Shown: one piece after another, positions 9,060 to 17,796 of the stretch
Layout: every line of letters starts with the position of its first letter
How positions within the stretch are numbered: the stretch's first letter is position 1
Source of the DNA: CBDEFX01 sp965237635
Lineage (GTDB): Bacteria; Chloroflexota; Dehalococcoidia; Lucifugimonadales; CAUZJF01
Reading direction: 5' to 3'
Assembly: GCA_965237635.1 (NCBI GenBank)
Contig: CBDEFX010000002.1
Coordinates: forward strand, 1,426,001-1,490,000
DNA: 64,000 nucleotides
Made by a program: the position numbers and the translations under genes
Notes under the pieces: generated by a model
What the model was told of the DNA's origin: nothing
What the model saw: only the letters and a program-made list of their open reading frames with translations
Databases searched by the model: none

Positions 9060-9245
9060 TTACCAGAGCTTCCACCACGGCTTGCTGACTTCTTCGTCTT
9101 TGGCCATCGCCAGCACGTCGTCGCCGCTCATCTCCATCTCATGGGTCTCTTTCATGTGACCCTGGACCGCCTCGATCAGCCCGTCACTTGTCTCGGCCTT
9201 GATCTCCATCCCCCCACACTTGTCACATACGAATACCTTACCCAT
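9060..9245 (-). CDS. DUF1059-like small protein
   Basis: A 61-residue protein starting at ATG 9245 after a GGAGGTTTAGGCA-type ribosome binding site. It contains a single CxxC knuckle near the N-terminus (FVCDKCGG) and then an amphipathic helix with GHMKETHEMEM. This resembles the DUF1059 pattern, in which a short strand with Cys precedes a HxxxxHG helix. The C-terminus ends in an aromatic patch (PWWKLW). The function of the family is unknown; a small metal-binding or regulatory role is only a guess. Confidence 0.7.
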   Translation of the reverse strand: MGKVFVCDKCGGMEIKAETSDGLIEAVQGHMKETHEMEMSGDDVLAMAKDEEVSKPWWKLW

Positions 9246-9577
9246 TGCCTAAACCTCCGTACCTCACGAGCAGATTGTGGCAAGAGCCACTCCTTCTAAC
9301 CGATAGGATGTCATTGTGCAGGAGTAGATTCATAGAGTCTTGAGGGCGGCCTTTCGACAAAATAGCCCGTCATGCATCCTGACCGTACCTGCACCCGCAT
9401 CGGACAAGCCCTGTGGAGGCCACCGACCGGGGGCGGATGCTCTTGAGTCTCTTCACCTACTTATCTACCGCGGACGATTCCTTTGAAATAGCTTGACGAT
9501 CCACCGGGCCGTAGAGACGCCCCGCTGGGGCGTCTCCGCCCGGCGTAACGCCCTTCTAATTCATCACAGCGCCCTCA
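9246..9577. other. Gene-free interval with one hairpin
   Basis: No convincing gene on either strand. The only structure is a perfect 10-bp inverted repeat at 9514-9536 (GAGACGCCCC, 3-base loop GCT, GGGGCGTCTC), which lies downstream of the 9578-11155 gene and may be part of its terminator. Confidence 0.6.
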
Positions 9578-11155
9578 CTAAACGTCGTTCACTATCCTGA
9601 ATGAATAAAGGCTACAGTGGCGGCTGGAAAAGCGGAGCTTGACACCCCTCGCCAGCACCTCTCGGGGCAGCCTGGTCCTCCCGCCCCACGATACCACGTG
9701 CCTGCTGGAGTCCTCGCGAAACGTCTCGCAGGCTGATCGTTCATACCCGGGTACCACTTCATCGTCGGCATCGGACAGTTCAACCTCGAGGTACCCCTTC
9801 GGGCCGCATCCGGCGTTCACGACCAACCGTTCACCATCGCTGACGAAAGCGCGGGTGATCATCAGGCCCTCACGGACCGTAGAGTCGATCGAGATGAACC
9901 CTTCAGGCCGAAGGGTCGCGAGACCGAGAGCACTTTCGCCACCGTTCCAGCCGGCCCGTGCCTCAGGCACGTCTAGCTCTTCCTTCTCGCCATACATCCA
10001 CCAGTCGTGGTGGAGACTGGACCCGCCATAATAGACTCGGATCTCATCGTCCAGGAAGACAGGCTTGCTACCAACCTCCACCATATAGCAGTCCCACTCT
10101 ACCTCGGGACTGACGTCGAGGAACGGCCGCCCGCGGCTGGCCCAGTTCCATTGAAAACCGTCTCGACTGTACAGCAAGTGGACCGCCATCATGTTGTGCG
10201 TCCGGGCAAATACGTTCAGGAAGGCGACGTGTAGATCGCCCATCCGGAAGCGTGCGAAAACATAGAACTCGTCGTCGAGGTTGTCGTCGACGTCGTCGGG
10301 CACCAACATCTCGCGCAGCATCGGCCAGTCGTTGATGTCCCGCGAATTGGTCGAGTAGACTCGGCGCTTGCTCATCCGCGAGGGGTTGCCGGGATAGTAC
10401 TTTGGTCCCCAGCCTCCGGCTAGGTCGTGCTTCGGGTTGAACGACGCGTACTGCATCCCTCTGGCGCGCGTATCGAGGAAATATTCGCCCGATACCGTGT
10501 CGGCGGACAGGATGACCACGTCTCCCTGCGCCCGTTCGGTGATCTCGCCGACCCGGAATGGCTTATCGTAAGGAGTCCACGCTCGGCCGTCGGGTGAGTG
10601 GGCCGTCGCGATTCTCGAGGTGGTCTCCGGGTCTCCCTTACGAGTCCAGTAAATCGCCTTGTAACGGTGGGAGTCTTCAGTCTCAAACGGGTCGGGTAGG
10701 ACGGAGCAGGAAGCTACCTCGCCGTGCTCCTCGTTGCCCAGGCATATGTTCGTCTTTCTGCCGTCGATGCTCCGATAGTCGAGCTCCGGCTTTTCCCACT
10801 GTATGCCGTCTCTAGATTGCGCGTACAACACCCGATTGTCAGTGGTCTTGTAGAAGTCCCAATGGACCTTGTCGACGCCTGACGTCTCCATGCTCATGAA
10901 CGCGTCGTAGTCCCATCCGTAGTCCCCGTACCAGTACTTGAACAGTTGCTCCGCCTCGTCCCAATAAACGCTTGTATCGCCGCGGACGATTACAACCTTT
11001 TCCCAGGGCTTGTCCTGTCTCAGCACGGGGTTTCCAGCGTGCTTCTTCGGCTGATGCATCGTACGGGTCACGAAGTTGACCATCTCGATCATGTAGTTGT
11101 CGAAGAACAGCTGCGGAACCTGACCGATATTCAATGGGGTCGGCGTTGTCCTCAA
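9578..11155 (-). CDS. Beta-propeller glycosidase-like protein (GH43/GH32-type fold)
   Basis: The 525-residue product starts at TTG 11155, 8 bases after GAGGAGG. Repeated blade-like segments are visible: TSVYWDEAEQLFKYWYGDYG, ILYAQSRDG-type strands (VLYAQSRDGIQW, TAHSPDGRAW, LLYSRDGFQW) and DDEIRVYYGGSSLHHDW. Such strands are typical of five-bladed glycan-acting propellers. No secretion signal is seen. A recognisable N-terminal remnant of a paralogue lies at 7862-7960. Hydrolysis of plant- or algal-type glycans is plausible but not demonstrable; I cannot place it in a numbered GH family with certainty. Confidence 0.65.
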   Translation of the reverse strand: MRTTPTPLNIGQVPQLFFDNYMIEMVNFVTRTMHQPKKHAGNPVLRQDKPWEKVVIVRGDTSVYWDEAEQLFKYWYGDYGWDYDAFMSMETSGVDKVHWDFYKTTDNRVLYAQSRDGIQWEKPELDYRSIDGRKTNICLGNEEHGEVASCSVLPDPFETEDSHRYKAIYWTRKGDPETTSRIATAHSPDGRAWTPYDKPFRVGEITERAQGDVVILSADTVSGEYFLDTRARGMQYASFNPKHDLAGGWGPKYYPGNPSRMSKRRVYSTNSRDINDWPMLREMLVPDDVDDNLDDEFYVFARFRMGDLHVAFLNVFARTHNMMAVHLLYSRDGFQWNWASRGRPFLDVSPEVEWDCYMVEVGSKPVFLDDEIRVYYGGSSLHHDWWMYGEKEELDVPEARAGWNGGESALGLATLRPEGFISIDSTVREGLMITRAFVSDGERLVVNAGCGPKGYLEVELSDADDEVVPGYERSACETFREDSSRHVVSWGGRTRLPREVLARGVKLRFSSRHCSLYSFRIVNDV

Positions 11156-11364
11156 GGGTCCTCCTCACTACTGACATTAAAGTGGTCGGCCTCGGTCCTC
11201 TGGGGCCGGCGCTACTGCGATCATCCCTCGTCGACGGTCGTGCCGTACTGTAACATCGTTGCCGGTCCTGTCCAAGGACGTTCCGAGTGAGGCTGTCGTC
11301 CCCGACGGCGGGGGTCTCTCCTATGGCGAGTGTTAGAATGTGAAGTCTGCACGGAGCCTTCACC

Positions 11365-12375
11365 ATGACCGCCTACATCGCCAGACGTACACTTCTAGCG
11401 GCGTTCACCTCCCTGGTAATCTCGTTCTTGTCCTTCGTGATAATCCAGCTACTGCCCGGCGACTACGTCGACTTTTGGGCCGATACCTGGTACTCGACGA
11501 ACATCATCGAGTGCTGCACGGAAGAGCAGAAGGAGGAGAAGCGGCAGGAGTTCGGCCTGGACCAGCCCATGCTGAAGCAGTACTGGGACTGGATCTCTGG
11601 CATAGTCTTTCATGCCGACTTTGGCGAGGCCTTCCACGAAGGAATCAGGATCCCCGCCAGGGAGATCATCGTAGAACGGTTGCCCGTCACCATCGCTCTC
11701 ATGTCGTTCACAATATTGCTGACGTGGACACTGGCGATACCCATAGGTGTATACTCGGCGGTCCGCCAGCACTCCATCGGCGACTACACTTTCACGTTGC
11801 TCGGCTTCACCGGCCTGGCGGTGCCCGACTTCCTGCTGGGCCTAGTGCTTCTCTACATCTTCTTTGCATTCTTCAACCAGAGCGTCGGCGGCCTCTTCTC
11901 GGGCGACTACGTGGATGTTCCATGGACATTTGGCAGGGTCGTAGACCTGCTCAAGCATCTGATAATACCGGCCATCGTGCTCGGGACCTCTGGGACCGCC
12001 GGGCTTATCCGCATCATGCGGAACAACCTGTTGGATGAGTTAGGTAGGCCTTATGTGGTGACGGCCCGGGCTAAGGGGCTGGCAAACTGGAAGGTCGTCA
12101 CCAAGTATCCGGTCCGGGTCGCCATCAACCCCTTGATAAGTGGCATCGGGACCATGCTACCCACCCTGGTCGGTGGGAGTATCATCGTCTCCGTCGTGCT
12201 GAGCTTGCCAACCCTGGGCCCCGTCCTGCTGGACGCGCTCCGGACAGAAGACTATCAGCTGAGCGGGACCATCGTTCTGCTGCTGGGAGTCCTCACCGTC
12301 GTCGGTGTCCTGATCTCGGACCTGCTGCTCGTCGTGGTGGACCCGCGCATAAGGCTGACCGGTCCTCAACGGTGA
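11365..12375 (+). CDS. DppB/OppB-type ABC transporter permease, orphan
   Basis: The 336-residue permease has the family opening (YIARRTLLAAFTSLVISFLS), a periplasmic loop with WDWISGIVFHADFGEAF, six predicted membrane helices and the coupling motif near PYVVTARAKGLANWKVV, which contacts the ATPase. The C-terminus DLLLVVVDPRIRLTG is typical of dipeptide/oligopeptide/nickel permeases. The usual DppC, DppD, DppF and binding-protein genes are absent on both sides. A close paralogue sits at 32509-33516. ATG 11365 is preceded by GGAG. A partner supplied from elsewhere in the genome is required for function. Confidence 0.92.
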   Translation: MTAYIARRTLLAAFTSLVISFLSFVIIQLLPGDYVDFWADTWYSTNIIECCTEEQKEEKRQEFGLDQPMLKQYWDWISGIVFHADFGEAFHEGIRIPAREIIVERLPVTIALMSFTILLTWTLAIPIGVYSAVRQHSIGDYTFTLLGFTGLAVPDFLLGLVLLYIFFAFFNQSVGGLFSGDYVDVPWTFGRVVDLLKHLIIPAIVLGTSGTAGLIRIMRNNLLDELGRPYVVTARAKGLANWKVVTKYPVRVAINPLISGIGTMLPTLVGGSIIVSVVLSLPTLGPVLLDALRTEDYQLSGTIVLLLGVLTVVGVLISDLLLVVVDPRIRLTGPQR

Positions 12376-12448
12376 CCGAAGCTGCCTGGTTTGCCAGCCC
12401 ACGGAGATGGAGTGGAATCAGCGGCTCGCCTGGAGTCCCTTCGTATGG

Positions 12449-12503
12449 GGTGCAGGTTTGGCAGGAGCGGCAGGATTCGAACCCGTGACCTATGGTTTTG
12501 GAG
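12449..12503 (-). repeat. Duplicated 3' half of tRNA-Trp (att-like direct repeat)
   Basis: These 55 bp repeat 15089-15143 with two mismatches (12486 and 12493). On the minus strand the repeat covers the anticodon loop, the T arm, the acceptor 3' strand, CCA and about ten flanking bases of the tRNA-Trp gene. The 5' half of the tRNA is absent, so this copy is not a functional tRNA. A tRNA 3'-end duplication in direct orientation is the usual footprint of tyrosine-recombinase integration. Confidence 0.8.
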
Positions 12504-12786
12504 TTCGTATTCCGCGGTGTCTACCAGTGACCGCGCGTCACGGGTCGGTTTGCCGTGGTAATCTATCGGACATCCGGCGAGGAGGCGATGGGCAAATGGT
12601 CTTCAAACTCAAGCCCCTGGAGCTAAGCTTCGATTTTGAGGACCGCAGCTACGAACTTGGAGACACGATCGATGTCCGGGTTAACCTGACTGCTAGCGGT
12701 GACGTAGACGTACGGGAGGCCCGCATCGACCTCGTATGCGAGGAGCGGTTCAGTCAGCACGAGAGCGGCGTCGTGATGGGCCTTAG

Positions 12787-14505
12787 CCCGAATCCACCGA
12801 AGGAGGGCGTCGGGTTAGCGTCCTGAGGCGGCAAGAAGGTGCTCCTGTGTTTCTGGGATAATGGTTTTGTAGCAAAAAAACGGCCCCGGAAAAGGAGCAT
12901 CCAGTAGATGCTGCCACGCAACCACCCCGACCGGATCCAAATCACCTTCGACGACCGCCGCTTGGTGGCCAATGCCGGGCTGCTCCTTCCGGCCACCCTG
13001 GCGCGGCACCTCGGCCTGCCCGAACTCGTCCGGCAGCGCCTCGACCTGGGCGATGCCCCGGAGCGGGCGAACACGAGCGACAAGATGATGACGCTGGTGG
13101 CGTCTGCGCTGGCTGGGGGCGACTGCATTGACGACGCCGATGTGTTGCGCACCGGGGGGACGGTCTGCACCCTGGGCGGCACGGTCAAGGCGCCATCCAC
13201 CCTGGGCACCTTCCTGCGCAGCTTCCGGTGGGGCCACGTCCGTCAACTCGACCGGGTGAGCCGCGAGTTGCTGGCCCGGGCTTGGCAGGCCGGGGCGGGA
13301 CCCGGCGACGGGCCCCTGACCATTGACCTGGACTCCACCATCTGCGAGACCTACGGACTGGCCAAGGAGGGCGCCCACCACCACGGCTATACCGGCAAGC
13401 GGGGCTACCACCCGCTGCCGGCCATCGCCGCCGGCACCGGAGACGTGCTGATGTCCCGGCTGCGCGAGGGCCGGGCCAACACCGCCCGCGGCGCCGCCCA
13501 CTTCCTGCGGGAGACGGTGGGACGGGTGCGCTACGCCGGGGCCGACGGACGACTCACGCTACGGGCCGACAGCGGGTTCTACACTCATGGCGTGGTATCC
13601 GTCTGCCGCAAGATGGATGTCCGCTTCTCCATCACCATCCGCCAGCACAAAAGCCTGCACAATCTCATCGAGGCGATACCCGAAGATGCCTGGACGCCGA
13701 TTCCTTACTGGATGGACGGTGCCGCCGATGTGGCCGAGACCACCTGCACCCCCTTTCAGGCCGAGGCAGACGCCGCGCCGGTACGGCTCATCGTCCGGCG
13801 GGTGAAGCCGACGCCCGGTTCCCAACTGGCCCTCTTCGCCAAATACAGCTATCATGGCTTCATCACCGACCGGGACGGGGAGTTGCTCGAACTGGAGGCT
13901 GACCATCGCCGCCACGCCGAGATCGAGAATGCCATACGCGACCTCAAGTACGGCGTCGGGCTGAACCATCTCCCCTCGGGCCGCTTCGCCGCCAACGGCG
14001 CCTGGCTGGCCGTCCAGACGATGGCCCACAACCTGGCCCGCTGGACGGCGCGGATCGGTCTGGGAGAGCGGATAGCCACCACCAAGACCCTCCGGCGGCG
14101 GTTCTTCTCCCTGGCCGGACGGCTCACCCGCTCGGCACGCCGGTTGACCCTGCATCTTCCGGATCGCTGGCCTTGGGCTGAGAAGTTCAGCCGTGCCTTG
14201 GCCCGGCTGCGAGCCATTCCACTCCCGGCCTGACGGCACCGTCGGCGACCGACCCACCCACCGGACAACCGAAGATCCCCGCAGACTCGTGCCAGCCCGG
14301 TCCGAGAGAGTCCCCTGCTGCGTATTCTCTCGCCATCCCGCGCATCGCAGCTCCCGCAGACGGCCATAGGGGCCCCTGTGCGGCGATGAAGACCGTCCGC
14401 CGACCTCCCTACCCCAAATGGAACCCAGACTATTTCCCCTGTAGCTCCCTCACCCCCCTTCCGCTTTCCTCACGCCGTCCATCGGTGTCCTTCGGTGGAT
14501 TCGGG
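12787..14505 (+). mobile_element. IS1380-family element, copy B, complete
   Basis: 1719 bp bounded by perfect 18-bp inverted repeats (CCCGAATCCACCGAAGGA at 12787-12804 and its complement at 14488-14505). They are flanked by a 5-bp direct repeat CTTAG (12782-12786 and 14506-14510). It carries one intact transposase gene and a non-coding 272-bp tail. The intact repeats and target duplication suggest a recent, possibly still mobile insertion. Confidence 0.93.
12908..14233 (+). CDS. IS1380-family transposase (copy B)
   Basis: The 441-residue protein starts at ATG 12908 behind GAAAAGGAG. It has the IS1380 DDE motifs TIDLDSTICETYG, RADSGFYTH and EIENAIRDLKYG. It is nearly identical to copy A (3700-5025), differing at about four positions such as GDAPER, TVCTLGG and KEGAHHHGY. 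Both terminal repeats of this element are present, so this is the copy most likely to encode an active enzyme with its own substrate DNA. Confidence 0.95.
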   Translation: MLPRNHPDRIQITFDDRRLVANAGLLLPATLARHLGLPELVRQRLDLGDAPERANTSDKMMTLVASALAGGDCIDDADVLRTGGTVCTLGGTVKAPSTLGTFLRSFRWGHVRQLDRVSRELLARAWQAGAGPGDGPLTIDLDSTICETYGLAKEGAHHHGYTGKRGYHPLPAIAAGTGDVLMSRLREGRANTARGAAHFLRETVGRVRYAGADGRLTLRADSGFYTHGVVSVCRKMDVRFSITIRQHKSLHNLIEAIPEDAWTPIPYWMDGAADVAETTCTPFQAEADAAPVRLIVRRVKPTPGSQLALFAKYSYHGFITDRDGELLELEADHRRHAEIENAIRDLKYGVGLNHLPSGRFAANGAWLAVQTMAHNLARWTARIGLGERIATTKTLRRRFFSLAGRLTRSARRLTLHLPDRWPWAEKFSRALARLRAIPLPA

Positions 14506-15088
14506 CTTAGCGGGCGCGCCGGGATAGCGGGGCAGAAGATGCGTGTCACAACCGACTATGTCTCGGCTAGCTCCTGGGTGAGCCAGCGCACCGAGTCGTA
14601 CATCCACTTCAGCGCAGTCTTCATCAACGATGCGAGAATCCGCTCGGGCCATCCAAGCATTCACATCGCAAAAGTACAAATTCAGCCGAAGCCGCCCACA
14701 CACCTCGATGAAGCCAAGGACTCCCAGCGAGATTCCAGGAGCTCTTGGACCTTCAAGTGGACGCGTAGCGTCGGTCAACGTCGCTCGTGGCCGCGACCAG
14801 AAGAGGCAGCGAAAGGTCAAGGTGAAGCTGCCGGGTTTGATAAGGGGGCGGGTCGGTGCCAAGGTGCGCATATCCAAGCCAAAGAAGAGGACGGGGTCTT
14901 CGTCCTGAGAATAGCGCTCGCCCTCTATGGCGTGCAGCTATCGACAAGAAGGGCCTCGACGGGCCGGGGAATTCCCGGCCCTTTCCGTGTCTTTCGCAGA
15001 CGGATAGTGGCCCATACTGGCCAAAAGGGGTGTAATCAGTGGTCAAAAAGAGGGGCCCGGGAGATTGCTAGGAACCCCTGTGTAATGC

Positions 15089-15143
15089 GGTGCAGGTTTG
15101 GCAGGAGCGGCAGGATTCGAACCCGCGACCTACGGTTTTGGAG
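15089..15143 (-). repeat. Direct repeat overlapping the tRNA-Trp 3' half
   Basis: This is the intact partner of the repeat at 12449-12503 (53 of 55 bases identical). It spans from the anticodon loop of tRNA-Trp to ten bases beyond its CCA. The two repeats bracket 2.6 kb that holds the arrestin-like pseudogene and IS1380 copy B. Confidence 0.8.
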
Positions 15144-15176
15144 ACCGTTGCTCTAGCCAGACTGAGCTACGCTCCT
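15102..15176 (-). tRNA. trnW: tRNA-Trp (anticodon CCA)
   Basis: The minus strand folds as a full cloverleaf: acceptor AGGAGCG/CGCTCCT, D arm GCTC/GAGC, anticodon arm ACGGT-CTCCAAA-ACCGT with CCA at the centre, variable AGGTC, T arm GCGGG-TTCGAAT-CCTGC. Discriminator G is followed by an encoded CCA (15101-15099). It totals 75 nt without CCA. The 3' end faces the duplicated fragment at 12.45 kb. Confidence 0.97.
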
Positions 15177-15362
15177 GCACTATGCGGCTTCTTATTCTAT
15201 CAAACGCAGGCGACGGTGATTCAAGCCAACATTGGACCATGCCAGGCCGGCTTCGGTCACATAGCCTTGACTCCCTTACCGGACAGACCATACGATTGCG
15301 AGCGGTAGAGACGAGGGCGCCGCAAGCTAATGCCAACGCCCTCAATCTAGGGGGAATTTAGG

Positions 15363-16262
15363 ATGACGGAAACGCTTCCAACAGCAATACTCGGTCGGAC
15401 CGGGCTCGAGGTGACCAGGCTGGGCTACGGCACCGCTATTCAGAAGCCTGCGGACGATGCGCAATGGGGAAGGCTTCTAAACGGCGTTCTAGATTCTGGC
15501 ATCAACTTTATCGATACCGCGAACGACTACGGCGTGCGACGAGACGATGGCCCCGCCGAAGCGCAGATAGGCCGTCACATTAGCTCACGACGCTCGGAGT
15601 ACTACCTTGCAACGAAGTGCGGCTGCCGCGAGGGTGGCGGCGAGCACGTCTGGACGAAGGAGAACGTCTTTCGCGGCCTGGACGAGAGCCTGGCGCGACT
15701 GAAGACCGACTATGTGGACGTGATGCAGTTCCACAATCCGTCCGTCGAGGAGTGTGAGGAAGGGGACCTGGGCGAGGCCCTCAAGGAGATGCGTCAGCAG
15801 GGCAAGGTCCGATGGCTTGGCGTCTCCACGACGCTCCCTCACCTGCCGACGTTTCTCGATTGGGGCGTCTTCGACACGTTTCAGATCCCGTATTCCGCCC
15901 TCGAGCGTGAGCACGAGGAGTGGATAACGAACGCCGCCGAGGCCGGCATCGGCATCATAATCCGAGGCGGAGTCGCCCGGGGGCAACCGGGCATAGGCCT
16001 GGGCCGTGAGGAGCGCTGGCGGAAATTCGAGGAAGCCCGCCTGGAAGAGCTATTGGAGGAAGGCGAAGGCCGAACGACATTTATCCTGCGCTATACGCTG
16101 ACCCACCCGCACTCGAACACCAACATCGTCGGCACTTCAGACCTGGACCATCTCGACGAGAACGTCCAGGGCATTCTGAAAGGCTCGCTGCCGGAGGACG
16201 TCTACGCAGAGGCCAAGCGTCGGCTGGACTCAGTAGGAGTTACGGCAGCCGACGTCGCGTGA
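15363..16262 (+). CDS. Aldo/keto reductase
   Basis: The 299-residue NAD(P)H-dependent reductase starts at ATG 15363 after GGGGAA. The AKR catalytic tetrad is present: Asp51 and Tyr56 (FIDTANDYG), Lys85 (ATKCG) and His124 (MQFHNP). The C-terminal part keeps the cofactor-loop type sequence NTNIVGTSDLDHL. Aldo/keto reductases reduce aldehydes and ketones, often sugars, at a TIM barrel. The gene is single, between a tRNA and a repeat-rich gap, so context does not define the substrate. Confidence 0.93.
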   Translation: MTETLPTAILGRTGLEVTRLGYGTAIQKPADDAQWGRLLNGVLDSGINFIDTANDYGVRRDDGPAEAQIGRHISSRRSEYYLATKCGCREGGGEHVWTKENVFRGLDESLARLKTDYVDVMQFHNPSVEECEEGDLGEALKEMRQQGKVRWLGVSTTLPHLPTFLDWGVFDTFQIPYSALEREHEEWITNAAEAGIGIIIRGGVARGQPGIGLGREERWRKFEEARLEELLEEGEGRTTFILRYTLTHPHSNTNIVGTSDLDHLDENVQGILKGSLPEDVYAEAKRRLDSVGVTAADVA

Positions 16263-16370
16263 GCGTTCGTGGCAAGGTGGTCCCGGCTGGGTCTTGGGCG
16301 CCCTCCCAACGTGGGTAACTACCCGGTACGCCGTTTTCCAGATGAGAACAGACGGAACCAGACGTTTTCT

Positions 16371-16499
16371 GACCCCGACGCCGCGTCGGGGGAAGAATCT
16401 GGGGTGGGGATTCGGTTACGGATGAGCCGATTTGTGGGACGAGAGTGCCGGACCACCCCAGGCCCTTCGTCCCGATGCCGAATCGGGACTCAGGGAGAC
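16371..16499. repeat. Roughly 120-bp dispersed intergenic repeat, unit 1
   Basis: Contains GAAGAATCTGGGGTGGGG on one side and CCACCCCAGGCCCTTCG, CCCGATGCCGAATCGGGACT, CAGGGAGAC on the other. The inner arms are complementary, so the unit can fold back on itself. Matching units occur at 19171, 21604 and 57332, with partial ones at 24221, 43295 and 45879. The remainder of 16263-16571 shows no gene. Confidence 0.75.
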
Positions 16500-16571
16500 A
16501 TCTCGTGAGGCCCTCAAACGGAGCTAATTACGGCGGGCAGCGCTGCTCATCCGATGCAAATGGTATACCTC

Positions 16572-17708
16572 TTACCCCGACGCCGGCTCGTAGACATGCC
16601 CTCCCCTGACCGTGAGCACGTGGCTTAGCCGCTCTCGCGCGTGGATCGACACGCCCGTGGCGTCCGCGAGGGTGAAGTCGCCCTCTTCCTGGCGAAGGAG
16701 TGTCACGTCGCCCTCCGAGCCCACCTTAAGGGTGCCCAGCCCGTCGCCCGCGCCGATAACCCCAGCCGTGGTTTCCGTGCTTAGCCTGACGACGTCGTAC
16801 AGCGACATTCCGAGGTGCAGGAACTTGGATAGCACCGTCACGTGGTCAAACACTGGGCCATCGACGTTGTACACGTGCAGGTCGCTGCTGATGTTGCCGG
16901 GAAAGAAGCCGTCGGCGAGGGCCCTTTCGGCCGTCTCGAAGGCGAAGCTGCCCGCGCCGTGACCGACGTCGAAGACCACGCCTCTCTGTTCCGCCTCCTT
17001 GATGCCGTCCTTGACCCGGCCGGCGTCGTCGAGAATGCCCTGTGCACGGCCGTGGAAGGCGTGCGTGACCACGTCGCCGGGCCGCAGCATCGAGGCCAGC
17101 TTCTCTAGCGGTGTGGAAGTCTCGCCTACGTGGACCATGACGAACCCGCCGGCCTCCTCGGCGGCGTCAAGTGCGCGCTTGAGGGCATCGACGTCGTGCT
17201 CGCTCGCCGTGTCCCGCGACAGCCGCGCCTTGATCCCGACGATGAAGTCGCGGTTCCCGCGGGAGGTCGCGACCGCCTTCTCTACGTCAGCCCATCGCAG
17301 GTCCTCCAGCTCGCCGAACTCCTGCGCGATCATCCCCATCGCCGATATGTTGAGGAGCGCGTAGAGCCGGGTGTCGGCCTGCTCGAGAACATATCGGCGG
17401 AATGCCGGGAAGGTGCTGGCGCCCGACGAGCCCGCATCTACGGCCGTCGTGACCCCTCTGGCGAGGCTGGTCGAGTCGGCGTCGAGCCCGAAATGCGACA
17501 CACCCCAGAACACGTGCACGTGGAGGTCGAGCAGGCCCGGGACAACGATCAGCCCAGACGCGTCCACGACCTCGTGTGCCTCGCTACCGGAAATCTCGCC
17601 CTCCAGGCCGGCGACCTTCCCAGCAGAAAGCGCCACGTCCCGCAGGGCGTTCAAGCCCTGCGACGGGTCAACGACGGTGCCTCCCTTAATTAGAAGGTCG
17701 TAGACCAT
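16572..17708 (-). CDS. Amidohydrolase/deacetylase-type metallohydrolase (dihydroorotase-like)
   Basis: The 378-residue protein has the cyclic-amidohydrolase layout: an N-terminal beta-sandwich (DLLIKGGTVVDPSQG), metal-binding LLDLHVHVFWG, a Lys that is typically carboxylated (FIVGIKARLSR), His strands MVHVGE and THAFHG, and the Asp region NISSDLHVYN. The C-terminus returns to the sandwich domain (DVTLLRQEEGDF). Relatives act on N-acyl amino acids or amides; the substrate is unknown. ATG 17708 has no strong ribosome binding site. A hairpin at 17734-17761 separates it from the divergent-side neighbour pair. Confidence 0.88.
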   Translation of the reverse strand: MVYDLLIKGGTVVDPSQGLNALRDVALSAGKVAGLEGEISGSEAHEVVDASGLIVVPGLLDLHVHVFWGVSHFGLDADSTSLARGVTTAVDAGSSGASTFPAFRRYVLEQADTRLYALLNISAMGMIAQEFGELEDLRWADVEKAVATSRGNRDFIVGIKARLSRDTASEHDVDALKRALDAAEEAGGFVMVHVGETSTPLEKLASMLRPGDVVTHAFHGRAQGILDDAGRVKDGIKEAEQRGVVFDVGHGAGSFAFETAERALADGFFPGNISSDLHVYNVDGPVFDHVTVLSKFLHLGMSLYDVVRLSTETTAGVIGAGDGLGTLKVGSEGDVTLLRQEEGDFTLADATGVSIHARERLSHVLTVRGGHVYEPASG

Positions 17709-17733
17709 GGGATTTACCCCGTTCGCCCGGACT

Positions 17734-17761
17734 GTGGGGGCACGGCATGTCGTGCCCCCAC
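17734..17761. terminator. Palindrome, candidate terminator or REP-like unit
   Basis: An 11-bp perfect inverted repeat (GTGGGGGCACG, loop GCATGT, CGTGCCCCCAC) downstream of the kinase gene at 17797-18360. It has no T tract, so it may be a REP-like palindrome rather than a classic intrinsic terminator. Confidence 0.5.
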
Positions 17762-17796
17762 GCAGCTAAGTCTTGCAGCTTTCCACGTCTTGATTC

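Larger units (their letters stand above)
12596..14908 (+). pseudogene. Arrestin-like-fold hypothetical protein, split by IS1380 and frameshifted
   Basis: The 5' part (12596-12786) encodes MVFKLKPLELSFDFEDRSYE, then LGDTIDVRVNLTASGDVDVR and ends ESGVVMG. The 3' part resumes at 14511 with RTESYIHFSAVFINDARIRS and IQPKPPTH. Removing IS1380 copy B and one CTTAG repeat joins them in frame (VVMGLSGRAGIAGQKMRV). A second lesion, a frameshift near 14757, moves the conserved tail (VASVNVARGRDQKRQRKVKV) to another frame ending at 14908. The beta-sandwich pattern with a charged RKVKVKL terminal strand resembles arrestin-N/Spo0M-like proteins; function unknown. Two independent lesions make it a clear pseudogene. 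Confidence 0.75.

Noticed and set aside
12449..12503. A second functional tRNA-Trp gene
   Set aside because: Only the 3' half is present, with changes in the anticodon and T stems; no D arm or 5' acceptor strand.
12407..12595. Upstream extension of the arrestin-like gene frame
   Set aside because: It crosses the tRNA-Trp fragment and lacks a start signal. ATG 12596 is the better start.
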